Origin: Phragmites australis
Lineage: Eukaryota > Streptophyta > Magnoliopsida > Poales > Poaceae
DNA: 64,000 bases
Assembly: GCF_958298935.1 (NCBI RefSeq)
Contig: NC_084921.1
Span: forward strand, 49,029,001-49,093,000
Direction of reading: 5' to 3'
Notes under the pieces: model-generated
Database searches by the model: none
Seen by the model: only the letters and a program-made list of their open reading frames with translations
What the model was told of the DNA's origin: nothing
Program-made: the position numbers and the translations under genes
Shown: piece after piece, positions 47,401-57,599 of the stretch
Position numbering within the stretch: position 1 is the first letter of the stretch
Layout: every line of letters begins with the position of its first letter

Positions 47401-50400
47401 CTGCGACGAGGACGACGACCACCCTGCCCACCATGTCGACCCGGCGCACCAGGATCAACGCAGGACGCAGGACCCGAGGAGGAATGCGGAACACCAGCCA
47501 AGAACGCGCCGCAGCCTCCAACCAGAGCATTAGCCTCGCCCGAAACAGGAGCCACTGGCGGCGAGATGCGGCGCCAGCCGAAACGCCGTTTCTCAGGAAG
47601 GGCTTGCCGGCGGATCATCTATGCCGAGGCTGAGAGGCGGATCATCTATGCCCATCATAACTGGAAAAAAATTAAACTAGGGCGCATAATGGTATGTATG
47701 GAGGAAGGTGTTGTACCAACCTGCAGAAAATAACAGGACAAAGACCCACCGAGGTTGGCCACAGATATGAATTGATCTTCTTTTACTTGGTCGGCCTCGG
47801 ATGACAGGCCTGAAAATGCCATTTTTAACAACATTTGTGTATCATCCCGAGATTCATGGCAAAAGAAGAATATCAAAAAGAATTAGAAAAGAAAAGCAAA
47901 CACGATCCTCACGTTATGGGTGGCCTCATCTTTGCAGCTAAGTGTGGTGAAAATTGTCTGACAGTCCTTGTGACTTTCTCATTGAATGTAACTGCAAAAC
48001 TGCAATCTCAGGCATGAGAAAAAGGTTGACAACAATCGTCCTGATGGGAATTATCGTTATTTCCAGTGTACAAATGCTTACTATATGGAAGGGAAAAAAA
48101 AAAAATTGATGACAGAGAAACATGAGCGGACAAAACTTGGGAACTGTGGGTTAATAACATGAATACTTCATAGGAAATTCAAGTTGCAGACACTCTAATC
48201 CTATTTCAGCTGGCAATATCAAGGATGCTTAAGAGATTCAAAGGAACGAAGAGATGTAGATAACCTTTATGCTCCTTTTGGTTGGAATGGAAGGAAATGA
48301 ACAAACATAAGAATGGAAGGAACGCTATAGCAGTATATCAATCAATTAAACTCCTCTGTCAAGTAAAAAAATGATGCAATCACTAACCTGAACCATCAGA
48401 GGCTCTAACAATCTAAAGTGAGGCGAAGTACAGAGCTAGAATGGAAGACATGTCGAACCTTGAGCTTGTGACTTCAACTTTGTTTAATGGATGTACTACT
48501 TGTGACCATTAGCAATAATTAGTGATTGTGCCACATTCTAATTATTGGAGAATGAAATTATTTGAAGTTTGCATCTGAACCAGGAATTCGATACTCCAAG
48601 TTATCAGAAAATAATCTTATGTATGATTCAATCATAGAACCAGAGTTTGTAGTACGAGTTCAATTCATTGAAGATTGCTTACCATGATCACCTCGTGGTA
48701 ACCAGAGTTTGTGGTATATTTGAGCCTACTGCAATTAAAATTTAGGAACAATATCCAAGTTGTACTTCATAACTAAAGAAATGTAGGAGTGTGGCTAATG
48801 AATGTGGCGATGACCAATGTTGTTTCTTAGAATATGGAAAGACAACCCTGTCTCAAGTAACACTTCATTTTAATTTATATAATTCAAAACAAATAAATTG
48901 AAGTGCTTCTATTACTCTGCAAAGAAGCATCTCTAATTCCCTATCAAACAGTATGGGAATGCTGCATTTTCAACTTTGTTATTGACTTTGAAAATAAGCA
49001 AGAATATTACAAATTTGTATATTTAATTTTTTGTTTGGAGAATGCAAATATGATGATTTTTTTACACTATATGGAGCTTTGCACGGGGAACAGAGATAAA
49101 AAAAGGCACCAAGTCACAAGAAGCTAACTACATGGCAAAAATGCACTAAATTTGTAATACCAGCTCAACCTAACTTATTGAAAAATTCAGTTGAAAATGT
49201 TTTGCCACTATACATATGCTTCCCAGCTTTCCAGGTCATGGGGAGAATAGCTTATAGAATTGAGAACACTCCACGAACCTTAGTGTAAGCATAATACGAG
49301 CATTTCAATGCGAAGTTAAAATCACCTGTCGTTGAGAAATGCAATGCTGGGGAGAATAGCTTATAGAATTGAGAACACTCCATGAACCTTAGTGTAAGCA
49401 TAATACGAGCATTTCAATGCGAAGTTAAAATCACCTGTCGTTGAGAAATGCAATGCTGAGGCCAGTTGCTAAAGCTGCAAGGATGGCAACTGGCTTCCGA
49501 AGAAAGCCCATTCCTGCAGAAACAAGAGGCAGGAGGCACAAAAAAAAGGTCAACCTCAAGAATAGAAGAAGAAAAATTTTGTGATACAGAGGTGTTGTTA
49601 CCTACCAAGAATGAACATTATCAAGATGAAGTAGTTCGTCCGGTAGCTGCAAACAAGCAAAACGGTTGGAAAGGAGAATTGATAAGATACATATGGAATG
49701 GTACAAATGTAGTTGTCGGAGTATTGAGTAAGGGGGTGTCCTAGCTAACAGGCCCCACGAGGGGTATGACGACCGACATGGATTATTTCCTGAACCCTAG
49801 CCCATTTCACGACTAGGTCCAAGCTCGCACCACCAGTGCAAGGCTTGTGCGACCAGCCTCCTTGCGATATTATGAGATCCCACGATCAACCCTTGCTGAT
49901 CGTAGGGTCGGTCCTTACTTAACTCATCTAATCGCATTTATTGTTATCTACTCAAGTGTTTTTCTTCCCCTAGACACCGCATCCAGTGAACAAAGTCATG
50001 GCCAGTGTGATTGGGCACTGTCCACGGATGGGGCCTTGCGGGCCGGCGCAGCACCCCACGGCTGACTAGATAGGGTCTGCAGAACGACCAAGCAAGTGGA
50101 CGGTTTTGCAGGTAGACTCACGGGGCGCAGGAACAGGACGGCTTAGCAGACGATCTTATGGTGCACGGCGATGGGACGGGCCGGGCGGCGAGGGAAGGCA
50201 GGTGTGGAGACGTTCCACGGTTGGGATATGCACTCAAAGCTCTTAGGACAAGTTGAGCTCACCCGGTTCTCCAGGATATGATCCAAGAGTTGAATATCTA
50301 GCTAGACATAGGTCTGCTAATCGGAGCCTACTTGTAAGTTCTCCCTCTCTCTGGTATATAAAGAGAGGAGGATCCAGTTTGTAAGAGAGAAAAGGTAACC

Positions 50401-51336
50401 GATGCACAAATATTCATAACAAAATACACATGACGTAGGGTTATGATCCTTCGGAAGGTCTGAACCTGGATAACCCCGGTGTTCTTGAATTCAACACACA
50501 CTAACCAACGCATACCTTCATCGTTTTTCACGCGCCCTGCAATCGGTACGCCCCAAAATTATTGTCAGGGATTAACCCTCGGCAGTAGTCTACAAATAAG
50601 TTCATACTTTGAAATGGTTTGTAAAATTCCCAAGCAGAATCTCAAGGAAATGCTTAGGAATGCATTCAAGATTTCCAACAATATAACTAAAGTATATGTC
50701 ACACATTCCCCATCATAAGCTGCAACTTGAGTACATGCTTACCGACAAAACATTCTAGCACACTTAGTGAAAAAAGCTGCACAAATGCACAGAGCTGCAT
50801 AAACTTCTAATGGCAAGTGGTTGAACTCCTGTCAAAGTACCGAACTAAAATCTCCAGCAGGCCAGCACCCATACCACACTATAATGACGTTTAGATTCCA
50901 CATGTTAAACTCCAAACTAGTACATTGCCCGAAATCAGATCGACGCCAACCATCAATTAGATGTGAAACCTCTCTCTACAAGCCACATCATCATTCCGTA
51001 TGAACTATCAAGTGTTGACAGCTCAGCGTCGACACTAATCTAGTAATCTCCTCGCAAATCCGCAACCCAACTCTACTTCACCCAAATTACAGGGGATCAA
51101 CCAATTGACCCCGCCGATTCTTTGATTAGTGAGAAGATAGGCATAGGAACGGGGAGAGATCTGAGTGGTGGATCGTACTAGTAGAGGTTGCATTTGAGGC
51201 GGCTAATCCACTTGGAGTAGGATCGGGGGGCGGTGAAGCGGAAGAAGAACTCGGAGACGGGGCGCGGCGGCGTAGACCATTCCACCTCCCGAAGCGCGTC
51301 CACCAGGTCCTCCGCCGTCACAGAGCTCCAGTCCAT
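41451..51336 (-). CDS. PRA1 family protein (prenylated Rab acceptor, A subgroup)
   Basis: Seven exons on the - strand, 51336-51179, 49646-49606, 49513-49435, 47999-47913, 47809-47721, 41710-41639 and 41554-41451, join in frame with GT-AG introns to 209 residues. PRA1 proteins are small four-helix membrane proteins of the ER/Golgi/endosome system that bind prenylated Rab GTPases in vesicle traffic. The sequence shows [19 protein letters not shown] and [20 protein letters not shown] at the N-terminus, NLYYYRTNYF before a hydrophobic hairpin (about 58-92), a loop with [14 protein letters not shown] and [10 protein letters not shown], a second hairpin (about 144-180), and the tail [20 protein letters not shown]. 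Intron 1 holds an 871-bp solo LTR and intron 5 a 5.9-kb LINE. No stop or frameshift occurs. Confidence 0.93.
41901..45450 (-). pseudogene. LINE ORF2: endonuclease, reverse transcriptase and zf-RVT, two lesions
   Basis: Start at ATG 45450 ([15 protein letters not shown]). The AP endonuclease domain has [16 protein letters not shown] and SDHCPLIL. The reverse transcriptase has [26 protein letters not shown] and SLYADDAV. After it comes a zf-RVT region with [17 protein letters not shown] and [22 protein letters not shown] at 45307-45309 interrupts the endonuclease, and a frameshift between about 42712 and 42776 separates the zf-RVT part. The product would nick target DNA and copy LINE RNA; this copy is disabled. 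Confidence 0.9.
45495..47618 (-). pseudogene. LINE ORF1, DUF4283-like, N-terminally truncated
   Basis: An open frame of 707 codons on the - strand. After a Pro/Arg-rich linker, it has a DUF4283-type domain at about 140-330 ([70 protein letters not shown]), then a long acidic low-complexity tail. ORF1 proteins bind LINE RNA. The zinc knuckles expected upstream are missing, and the first ATG lies inside the junction repeat, so the start is accidental. It ends about 45 bp before the ORF2 ATG. Confidence 0.75.
47725..49240. other. PRA1 introns 3-5 and exons, otherwise empty
   Basis: Holds PRA1 exons 5 and 4 (47721-47999) and the 1.4-kb intron 3 up to exon 3. The intron is AT-rich with no element or gene recognised. 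Confidence 0.5.
49241..49458. repeat. 109-bp tandem duplication spanning the PRA1 exon 3 donor
   Basis: 49241-49349 and 49350-49458 are almost identical (GGGAGAATAGCTTATAGAATT to GAGAAATGCAATGCTG). The right copy contains the last 24 nt of exon 3 with its GT donor (49434-49433). The left copy repeats this partial exon and donor inside intron 3. Confidence 0.92.
49714..50584 (+). mobile_element. solo LTR, gypsy type (871 bp), TSD GTAGT, in PRA1 intron 1
   Basis: Begins TGTCGGAGTATTGAG, ends AACCCTCGGCA, and is flanked by GTAGT at 49709-49713 and 50585-50589. A TATATAAAGAGAGG is at 50355. It shares landmarks (GGTCTGAACCTGGA, TTGTCAGGGA) with the gypsy LTRs at 21325 and 26889. It is antisense to PRA1. 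Confidence 0.9.
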
Positions 51337-51626
51337 CGTGCCGCCGCCTCCGCCGGTGCCGATGAGCTCGCCGTCGACTCCGAAGTCCAGACCCTAGCGA
51401 GGAGACGGCGGCGCTTCTTAGATGGTTCGACGGGAACTGGGAAGGCCGGAAGTTGGGGTCCGTTGGAGCCGTTCGGCGGTTCGGCTTCGGCCTGGCCTTG
51501 GAGGGCAAGGCCTATACACGACCGCACGCATTTCTGGCCGTCCAATCGAGCATCGGCGGTTCGGATCGAGTGGACAGATCGAGGGGTGAAAGTACGGATG
51601 AATCAACCAGACAAGTGTAAGTGTAA

Positions 51627-51816
51627 GACCATCTCCAACAGCTACCTCAAATTTTCATCCTCAAAATACTATTAAAGCATCCGTTATCACTACTATAGTA
51701 TCCCCTATCTCTAACACTGTAGCAGTACTGTATCAACGAATTTCCCGTGCTACAGTACACCGCTAGGTACTGTAGCGCTGGAATTTTCAGATTTGCAGAT
51801 CCTGTTGGAGATGGCC
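51627..51816. mobile_element. PIF/Harbinger MITE (190 bp), TSD TAA, upstream of PRA1
   Basis: Left end GACCATCTCCAACAG and right end (reverse complement) GGCCATCTCCAACAG are flanked by TAA at 51624-51626 and 51817-51819. The left 100 bp, reversed, matches the right subterminal region of the 5.8-kb Harbinger element (GATAGGGGATRCT, TAATAGTATTTTGAGGATGAA). It starts 291 bp upstream of the PRA1 ATG. Confidence 0.9.
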
Positions 51817-51821
51817 TAAGA

Positions 51822-52080
51822 CCCTCTTTGGTTGGTTTTTCGAAAGGAGAAGCTCAATTAAACATGTTGCTGACAAGTTAGTTTAAAAAAAATTGAAATA
51901 TTGGTTTCTGATAAAATAAATAAAAACTGAGAAGCTGATTGAAAATAGCTTTTCTGATTTTTGACATGCTAAAAAGCTAAAAATTTATTGTAAAAATCAA
52001 TAGCAAAAAGCCATTAACCATCAGCTAGAAGCTAGAAGTCAGCTTTTCAGCTAAAAACCAAAAACCTCGGCCCAATCAAA
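51822..52080. mobile_element. probable hAT-like MITE
   Basis: An AT-rich segment with CCCTCTTTGGTTGGTTTTT at the left and AAAAACCAAAAACCTCGGCC plus CAATCAAA at the right, roughly inverted, with inner AGAAGCT / AGCTTTT words. It sits directly next to the Harbinger MITE. The ends are imperfect and no target duplication was established. Confidence 0.4.
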
Positions 52081-53126
52081 TACAGTGATCAATAGAGTGA
52101 TACTACACATACATAAATGTCTATAAAAAATTTACGTGCTGGCTCATCTACATATACTAATGTCTTATCCGGAGGAAGTTACAATTGTTGAAATATTTAT
52201 AGCGCATTTTATTATATGTAGTATTTTTAGGATTAATCATGAATATATTGTGGTCAAGCTGAAGCTTTCAGAACTTGTTTAAACCGATCCAATCCATATG
52301 GACGGGTAAACCTTTCTATTATAAATTTCTTGGTCATCTATCTAAGATGGATCGGGATTAAATACATCAAAATAAGGTTTTAGCTTTTCTCTTTTTTTTA
52401 TGCATTCTCCTCGAATCTACCACTGCTAAGGATTTTTATCTTGTCCACTGCTTCTCTCAACTTATGCCTCATCCACTGTTACCCTAGATAGCTGCATCAC
52501 TAACTCTTATTTTCTTTAAACCTTGGTAGTTCTAAACAATCAATGGACGCCGATTAACCGTCCTATATTCTCGTTACTAAGCTTAGTCGAGCTATCATTT
52601 AAGCTTTGCTTATGATAATATTGAACCTCTAGCAATAATTGCTGCTACTATCGAGCTAGTTAAGGAATCCATACAAATCATAATGAGATTTACATGTCTT
52701 CTAAAAGTACGCTTTTATTTAAATGATCTTTCAAAAAGTAAAGAACAAAAAGTGGTTATGAAAACAATAATTAATGCTTCACTATTCGATCGGGTGGCAC
52801 AAGCTACCTCACGTCCTCACCTGTGCATGTACCAACTATTGGACTTGCATATCGTGCGGTGAAGGAACTTAACAACATTATCTTCTAGTATATAAATTAC
52901 GTGTCCATTTTCTAAAACTTATCATCCAAAAAACCATCAGCCAACCTTTACAATAAGTGAGCTGTAGGCATCACATCTCCATTTCAAAACTTATGCTAGC
53001 AAAAATTAAGCTGGAATAATTACACTGTAGACGGTCAACAAGAAATACAAATTCACCAAGCCAGAACAGTTGCTTGATATTACTGTTTGCAAGGGAAAAA
53101 ATAAGGTGGAGCGCTAAAAGGAGGGG
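52081..53126. other. AT-rich intergenic sequence
   Basis: No open frame, tRNA or element end recognised. Confidence 0.4.
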
Positions 53127-53132
53127 AAAAAA
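53127..53132 (-). terminator. Pol III terminator of tRNA-Val
   Basis: A run of six T on the - strand just after the tRNA 3' end. Confidence 0.75.
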
Positions 53133-53134
53133 TT

Positions 53135-53208
53135 TGTCTGAGCCCAGGTTCGAACTGGGGACCTTTAGTGTGTGAGACTAACGTGATAACCAACTACACC
53201 ACCCAGAC
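53135..53208 (-). tRNA. tRNA-Val (CAC)
   Basis: On the - strand the 74-nt sequence starts GTCTGGGTGGTGTAGTTGG and ends with TTCGAAC, CTGGG, CTCAGAC and discriminator A. The acceptor stem pairs 7 bp (one G-U), the anticodon stem TTAGT/ACTAA encloses the loop CTCACAC with anticodon CAC, and the T arm is CCCAG-TTCGAAC-CTGGG. There is no intron. It reads GUG codons. The internal A and B boxes are intact and a T run follows, so it is probably functional. Confidence 0.96.
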
Positions 53209-54954
53209 GGTTACGTTTTATTGGTTGCTAAATGCCAAAAATATAAATTATCATACGAAGACAATAATGCGCCATACGGTTCTCTTTGGAATTTGGTTCC
53301 TGCCGTAGTATATGCCTGCCCTAGTACCCCACCATCAAAAGATCAAGCGTCGATCACGGGTGCGTGCGTCGGGCAGTGTGAAAGTTTTGTGGTCGCTCGC
53401 AATGTCCACTTGTCGCTCGCAGGTACGCACGAACCTTTCCCACATGGCCACAGAGTCAGGTGGCGCTTGATCCCGCGGAGTCCTGCTGGGCAGCGTGGTG
53501 CATGTGCGCACGGCTCTGACGTCCTGTGGATTCCACGGCAGAAGACAACGGGAGGACGACTAGGGCTGCCGGGCACCAGATTTTTAGGTTGATCGCTCCA
53601 TGTTAGGCTACTTATTATATTTTACTAGTATCTCGATTGATGTTCCCTCCATGATTAATGGGCCGCAAAGTATTTTAGCAAGTAGTGCTTGCAGATTTCA
53701 ATTCGACTTTCGCTTTGTTTCATTTTTATTATTTTTTCTACAGTATACTCTCTATGACCGTAAATGTTGTAGCATCTTTAACTATTTTCTAAATATAAGT
53801 TACGTGAATTCCTATATATTTTTTCTTTTTTATCTTTATTTAATAAATACTATCACTCTTATAAATAAATAAATTATATTTTCTAATACATAATAATAAA
53901 TAAAGAGCAACAAAATATTTGATCTGCTTTCTTCATCCTTATATATAAAATCTAAAACGAACTATATTTATAATCAGAGGAAATACTTGTTTATTATGTC
54001 ATCTTTAAGTCTTAGCAAATGGCAGGTTATGTGTTGGAACTCAAGATCCGTAGTAAGCTGGCATGATGTGTTGTTAGTAGGGATTAAAATTTTGTTAAAT
54101 TTTGCTAAAATTTTAGCAAATTTTGGAGGTAACGATATATCTAAATTCAAAATTTTCTTTTACTAACACGTGAGAGTCACGGAGCAGAGGACGAAAAACG
54201 ACCAGAACTTAGCAAATTTTGATTTTTTATTGATGAATGAAAAAAATAGTAAAACGAAATTAAAATCCCTTGTTGTTAGTAGGACTCGAACATAATAGTT
54301 GGTTGTAACTCATTAGGCAAGTATGCCACACTGGTTGGACTTTGCCTTCGTTTTGCCTTGTATAAAGCCAGCTCATGAGAAGTCGCTGTATTACTAGAAG
54401 ATTGGCAAGCAAAAATATTTCCATACTATAACAGCTCATTTATTTGTTGATTAGTGTTACAGTACTCTAGCTACAACAACATTAATTATTTAGCCCATTG
54501 TTTATATCCAGTAATGAGCACCGAGTAACAGCTCAAATTCCATTTAAAAAAAGCTCCAAAGCCAACAAAAGGTGTGATGGCGTTATTACAACAACGACCG
54601 TCCTCGTTTAGAGCTTTCCTAGTTGCTCTAGCAGTCTAGATATATAGGTAGGTGAGAAATAACACGTCTAGACACATAGGTAGGTGAGAAACACGTTAGC
54701 AAGAATGGTTAAGAAACTAAGTTAAAATAAGTTTTTATCTATATGTAATTGGTTTAATCTAATAGTTCAGTGAATTATATAAAATTATAAGTTTTGTACC
54801 ATTTATAACACAAAACTACAAGTATTGTGACCAGTAATATAAAACTATATGTATTATGCACTAATTTGACACAAATTTTGATTTTAATTAGATTTACTCA
54901 AAAAATAGTCTTATATTTCTCTAAAAATTCTAGTACTTTTTGTATATTTTATAT
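53209..54954. other. intergenic sequence, no gene recognised
   Basis: A 123-codon open frame (53221-53592) has no recognisable domain. The rest is AT-rich. A small duplication of TAGGTAGGTGAGAAA...ACACGT occurs at about 54649-54694. Confidence 0.35.
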
Positions 54955-55100
54955 TCAATTCTCTCTATTTGCTTCCACTTAAATTTTTTAGGTGCGTTGG
55001 GTGAACAAAAGAGAAGGCCATCCGATTCGAAAGATTTTGGTGAGATGTCTATTCACTTCTCTCTAATTATTACTCTTGATCCTACAATTAGTATCAGAGC
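54955..55100 (+). repeat. 5' LTR stub and primer-binding site
   Basis: 54958-55060 matches the 3' LTR at 63902-64000 (CTCTCTATTTGCTTYCACTT, GAGAAGGCCATCYGATTCGA). The LTR ends CCTACA at 55086. ATTAGTATCAGAGC follows, one base off the TGGTATCAGAGC site complementary to initiator tRNA-Met. Sequence left of 54955 is unrelated, so the LTR is truncated. Confidence 0.85.
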
Positions 55101-55139
55101 TATTTTGATCACTTTTTTACCTTAACCGGCTATGTGATC

Positions 55140-57530
55140 CGTGGACGATAATGGAGAGAAGTGGGAAGATTCCGCTGTTTTACGGTCAATATTTTTTTAC
55201 TGAAAGGTGCGTATAGAGGCTTATCTCTTAAGCCAAGAAAGTACAATTTAGGAAATAGTTGATTTCAACTATGAGATCCCTACAACTTACACGACTCAGA
55301 TTCAAATCAAACAACATGAGACCAACAACAAGCCCAGAAATATTTTGTTCACAAGTCTGAGTCAGAATGAGTTTGACAGGGTCCAACACCTTTGTACTGT
55401 CCGAGAGATTTAGACTACTCTGAGTGTTTTTCATAAGGGCACCAACAAAATCAAGTCTCGGTGCCAAAGCACGTATAACTAAAAATATCAATATTCGTGC
55501 AAGGCACTAGAGAGTCGTTGGATATCATGTTTGCTCATTTTGATAAGATTGTTAGCAATTTGAGATTCATTGGAGTTTTACCATACTCTAATCATGATAG
55601 GGCGATCAAGTTTCTTTATGCTCTTGATCGTAGTATATGGGGAGTGAAGATCTCGAGTACCAAAGAGTCACCAAGTTATGACATATTAACTTGTGATAAA
55701 CTATTCAGCAAGCTCAAGTCCATCGAGATAGCTAAGACAGCTCAGATAATTCTCGGAAACCCCCTGTCTCAGAATAGATCTAATAGTGGCAATCAGGCTG
55801 GAGGTAACTTCTCTTGTGCTAACACTTCACCGAGTGAAATTGCTTTGTCTTCCTTGGTTTCTATCACAGAGGAGCAGGTGGATGCACTGGATGATAAGGA
55901 CCTTGCGCTCATTGTGAAGAAGTCCACTCACTTCTACAACAACAGAAAAGATCGAAGGAGAGGGGGCTCTCGTGCTTGTTTGAATGTAGTGATACCACTC
56001 ACTTCAAGACGGATTGCTCCAAGCTCAAGAAGAGAGAAGATCGTGATCGTGACTACGACAAGCACAAGAAGAAGAACAAGAAGCCCTTATTCAAAAATAA
56101 CTGTGACAAGATGGTCAAGAAAGCGGTCAAGGCAGTTTCGAGGACATTCGTAGCAGCTCTCAACGACATCGACACCTCTTCAAACGAGGAGGAAAGCTTG
56201 AAGGAGGAGGAGATGCCAGTGAAGGATAAGAAGAATAAGAGCAAGGACTTCACCAGCCTCTACTTCATGACGGATGAGAACAATAATGATAGCGACCCCG
56301 AGCTCGATTCCTCTAAGGTATTGCCTTCCTATGACCAGCTTTCCATCCAAGTCGGTACCTTGAATGATGCTCTCGTTAGCTAGGATAGATTACTTAAGAA
56401 AGTTATGCGTGAGTTGAAGAAGATTAGACCTAAGTATAAGTCAGTGTCTACTAAACTTATATTGCTTAGGTCTAAGTCTGATATTGAGGAATGTGAGAGT
56501 TGTTTGATTGTTATGGCTAAAATTGCCAAGCTTTGAAATGTGCATGCTTAAGTCGCCAGTCAGCTTAAGAGTGCTGAGAAAAAGCTCCTTGAAGAGAAGT
56601 CTATGTCTACTCTCTTAGCCGCTTGCAAAAATTGTCCTTTACTTACAAAGGATGTCGAATTGAAAAACAAGCACCTTAAGAAACTAGAATCTAGATTGAA
56701 TAGTGCTGGGTATTTGAAGAACGTGCAGCCGAAATGTTCCACCTATATAGTCTTTCAAGATAAGTTCAGCTGGGTTAGAGGGCAAGTTCAGAAGCTCTTA
56801 ACTAAGAATGAGTGCCTCCTTTCTCTACTGGATAAGTGCTCAGAAGGCAAGGAAAAAATAAATTTGATCTTGGCTAAGACCAAGATGTGTGCTGATAAGA
56901 CGGGGTTTGGCTCTTGGATTGGGGTTTGAGAGTGTGGCTTACAATAAGAGAGTAAGATTGTGTTCACCATACCTACTACTCTAGAAGCTGAAAAATCTAA
57001 TATTAATGTCACATCACCACCTATAAAGAAAAAATTTACACCATAACCCATCAAGAAGAAACCCACACCACAACCTAAGAAAGCTTCACAACCTAAGGTG
57101 AAAATTCTTGTGAGGGAGCCCAGAGTAACCGACAGTCGAATTTATGAGAGATGCTATCACTACACCTACTGCTAGAGAGAGGGTCACTTGGTTGAGTTTT
57201 GCTTTCGTTGTAGGCGAGATGAGCGGTGTGATTAGGAGTGGACCACTCGAAACATGTACCGCCCCTCTGTTGGTGTATATGAGCCTTTTTCTCGCTCCCA
57301 CCTATGAGTTTCAGATGCTCTTCAATTCTCCTTTAGAGGCGGTGCCTAGCGTGGATTTTACCATGACTCATATGGTTTTGGTCTATGTGAAAGAGGATTT
57401 AAGTCACAATGCTTTGGCAGACCACGTTTTCCTCTTCGTGGTACTTGCTCCCAGGACGCTAGTGTTGATTTGCATGCACCTACTTACACTACTTCAGAGC
57501 GGATGATTGAGTACTAGATTCCCAAGAGGT
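55140..57530 (+). pseudogene. copia gag with two zinc-knuckle remnants
   Basis: The gag core is visible in pieces: EIPTTYTTQIQ, then FDRVQHLCTVREIW, then the 55497 frame with LDIMFAHFDKIVSNLRFIG and DRSIWGVKISSTKES. A CCHC-like knuckle ECSDTTHFKTDC at about 55984-56019 has a frameshift just before it. A lysine-rich linker and a long coiled-coil stretch (about 56390-56930) follow, and a second knuckle-like REGHLVEFCFR lies near 57177-57209. Two knuckles and a long gag are typical of the SIRE/Maximus lineage. At least six lesions are present. Confidence 0.75.
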
Positions 57531-57599
57531 TTTTGTCTAACCCCAGTATTGAGTCATTCGCCTACTATTCTTCTCATAAGTAGGTGGCATGTGAAGACC

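Larger units (their letters stand above)
41751..47649 (-). mobile_element. L1-type LINE in intron 5 of PRA1, TSD GCCCATCAT
   Basis: The element is read on the - strand, the same sense as the host gene. It is flanked by GCCCATCAT at 41742-41750 and 47650-47658, and ends in a short A tail (T run at 41751). It encodes ORF1 (DUF4283-like) and ORF2 (endonuclease, reverse transcriptase, zf-RVT) with a stop and a frameshift. ORF1 lacks the zinc knuckles that normally precede the DUF4283-like domain in related grass proteins, so the copy is probably 5' truncated. A 17-bp direct repeat (47609-47625, 47636-47652) marks its 5' junction. Confidence 0.9.

Noticed and set aside
51203..51545. Open frames of 75-101 codons overlapping PRA1 exon 1
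   Set aside because: They are out-of-frame shadows; the frame starting at 51336 gives the PRA1 N-terminus and splices correctly to exon 2.
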